A DNA stretch of 13,467 bases, taken from positions 1 through 13,467 of the forward strand of contig JBDLTZ010000251.1 in assembly GCA_039805565.1 (NCBI GenBank), read 5' to 3'. Origin of the DNA: CALJIC01 sp039805565. GTDB taxonomy: Bacteria; Chloroflexota; Chloroflexia; Chloroflexales; Roseiflexaceae. This document shows, one piece after another, positions 13,125 through 13,467 of the stretch. A program made the position numbers and the translations under genes. How positions within the stretch are numbered: position 1 is the first letter of the stretch; each line of letters opens with the position of its first letter. The notes below the pieces were generated by a model. It was not told the DNA's origin. It made no database searches and saw only the letters and a program-made list of their open reading frames with translations.

Positions 13125-13467
13125 TCAAGACAGGCTCCTACTGGCAGGGACCCTCGTTTCTGCCGTGCTGATACCTGGCCGCTTGCAGAAACTGGCGAGA
13201 ATCGAGGCGAGCGCGAGGCGGTGCTGAATATCGGGCAGACTCATGCCCACCTGAGCCTGTTTGACAGCCCAGGCGAGGGTCTTCGCAAGGGTTGCACGAG
13301 CAACGGCGCAACAGGACTCGCCGATGGATATCAGGCGTGTATGAGCCCAGCCGAGGGCGCGGTCGTGCTTCACCTGGCGCATCAAGGCGGTGTACATCAA
13401 CATGACGAGGTGCATGTGCCTTGTCTGGCCCAATCCGTCACGCAGTTGACAGTCGCCCATGCCCAGA
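13125..13467 (-). CDS. Transposase C-terminus (DDE type, IS701-like), cut by window edge
   Basis: A minus-strand frame enters from the right edge and reads 113 residues to TGA at 13125-13127. The stretch LGMGDCQLRDGLGQTRHMHL followed by VMLMYTALMRQ is the usual end of the catalytic domain of IS701/IS4-like DDE transposases (a late conserved region with a Glu/Gln-rich strand, 'RH-hL-hhL' helix). The remaining part is helical and polar. The catalytic DDE residues lie beyond the edge, so I cannot tell whether the gene is intact. The internal ATG at 13460 is not the start. A mobile element at this end agrees with the other signs of rearrangement in the window. Confidence 0.65.
   Translation of the reverse strand, partial: LGMGDCQLRDGLGQTRHMHLVMLMYTALMRQVKHDRALGWAHTRLISIGESCCAVARATLAKTLAWAVKQAQVGMSLPDIQHRLALASILASFCKRPGISTAETRVPASRSLS

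Noticed and set aside
1..13467. CRISPR arrays, tRNA or rRNA genes, and riboswitches
   Set aside because: No regularly spaced direct repeats, cloverleaf with GGTTCGA-type arm, or known aptamer core was seen on reading either strand. A dedicated scan with covariance models was not possible.

Overview
The window is high-GC bacterial DNA with dense, often overlapping genes, separated by decayed stretches. Gene content (Pvc16/DUF4255 proteins with an AAA+ ATPase, a sorbosone-dehydrogenase-like propeller, an IS-type transposase) and codon style fit a Chloroflexota-type organism such as the Roseiflexales/Herpetosiphonales. No rRNA or other marker gene is present, so this assignment is an inference.

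Left part (1-2204, + strand): the tail of an unknown gene, then a minus-strand remnant that looks like the C-terminus of a MocR-type (GntR/aminotransferase) regulator. Next comes a compact operon: a free-standing B3/B4 tRNA-binding-domain protein, a single-EamA-domain membrane protein that starts inside the stop codon of the first gene, and a PaiB-family FMN-binding protein.

Decayed spacer (2205-2869): it holds a clear but broken folC (folylpolyglutamate synthase) remnant. An N-terminal piece and a C-terminal piece are joined by an internal deletion with a frame change. An AT-richer stretch with a candidate promoter follows.

Central part (2870-6857, + strand): the most distinctive locus. Pvc16/DUF4255 protein, a 47-residue Ala/Pro/Ser-repeat micro-gene, a strong hairpin, a 676-residue AAA+ ATPase, then a second Pvc16/DUF4255 protein with an added C-terminal beta-sandwich domain, 2 nt after the ATPase. 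DUF4255/Pvc16 and AAA+ proteins are accessory parts of extracellular contractile injection systems (eCIS; Pvc/Afp-like). No sheath, tube, baseplate, spike or tape-measure gene is present, so this is either a detached eCIS cap/ATPase module serving a particle encoded elsewhere or a repurposed module.

Right-central part (6858-9714, + strand): an enolase-superfamily (mandelate racemase/muconate lactonizing group) gene with its own extended -10 promoter, a small unrecognised ORF or remnant, and a Bro-N/DinD-like gene. The last has a near-perfect 25-bp palindrome just before its ribosome binding site and ends in a canonical beta-clamp-binding pentapeptide (QLSLF).

Right part (9715-13467, - strand): an MFS transporter followed, with a 17-nt overlap, by a PQQ/sorbosone-dehydrogenase-like beta-propeller with a C-terminal membrane segment, a probable sugar uptake/oxidation pair convergent to the DinD-like gene. 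The window ends inside a minus-strand transposase C-terminus with a likely IS end near 13053. The truncated regulator, the folC remnant, the IS and the lone eCIS pieces together suggest a region that has been rearranged repeatedly.
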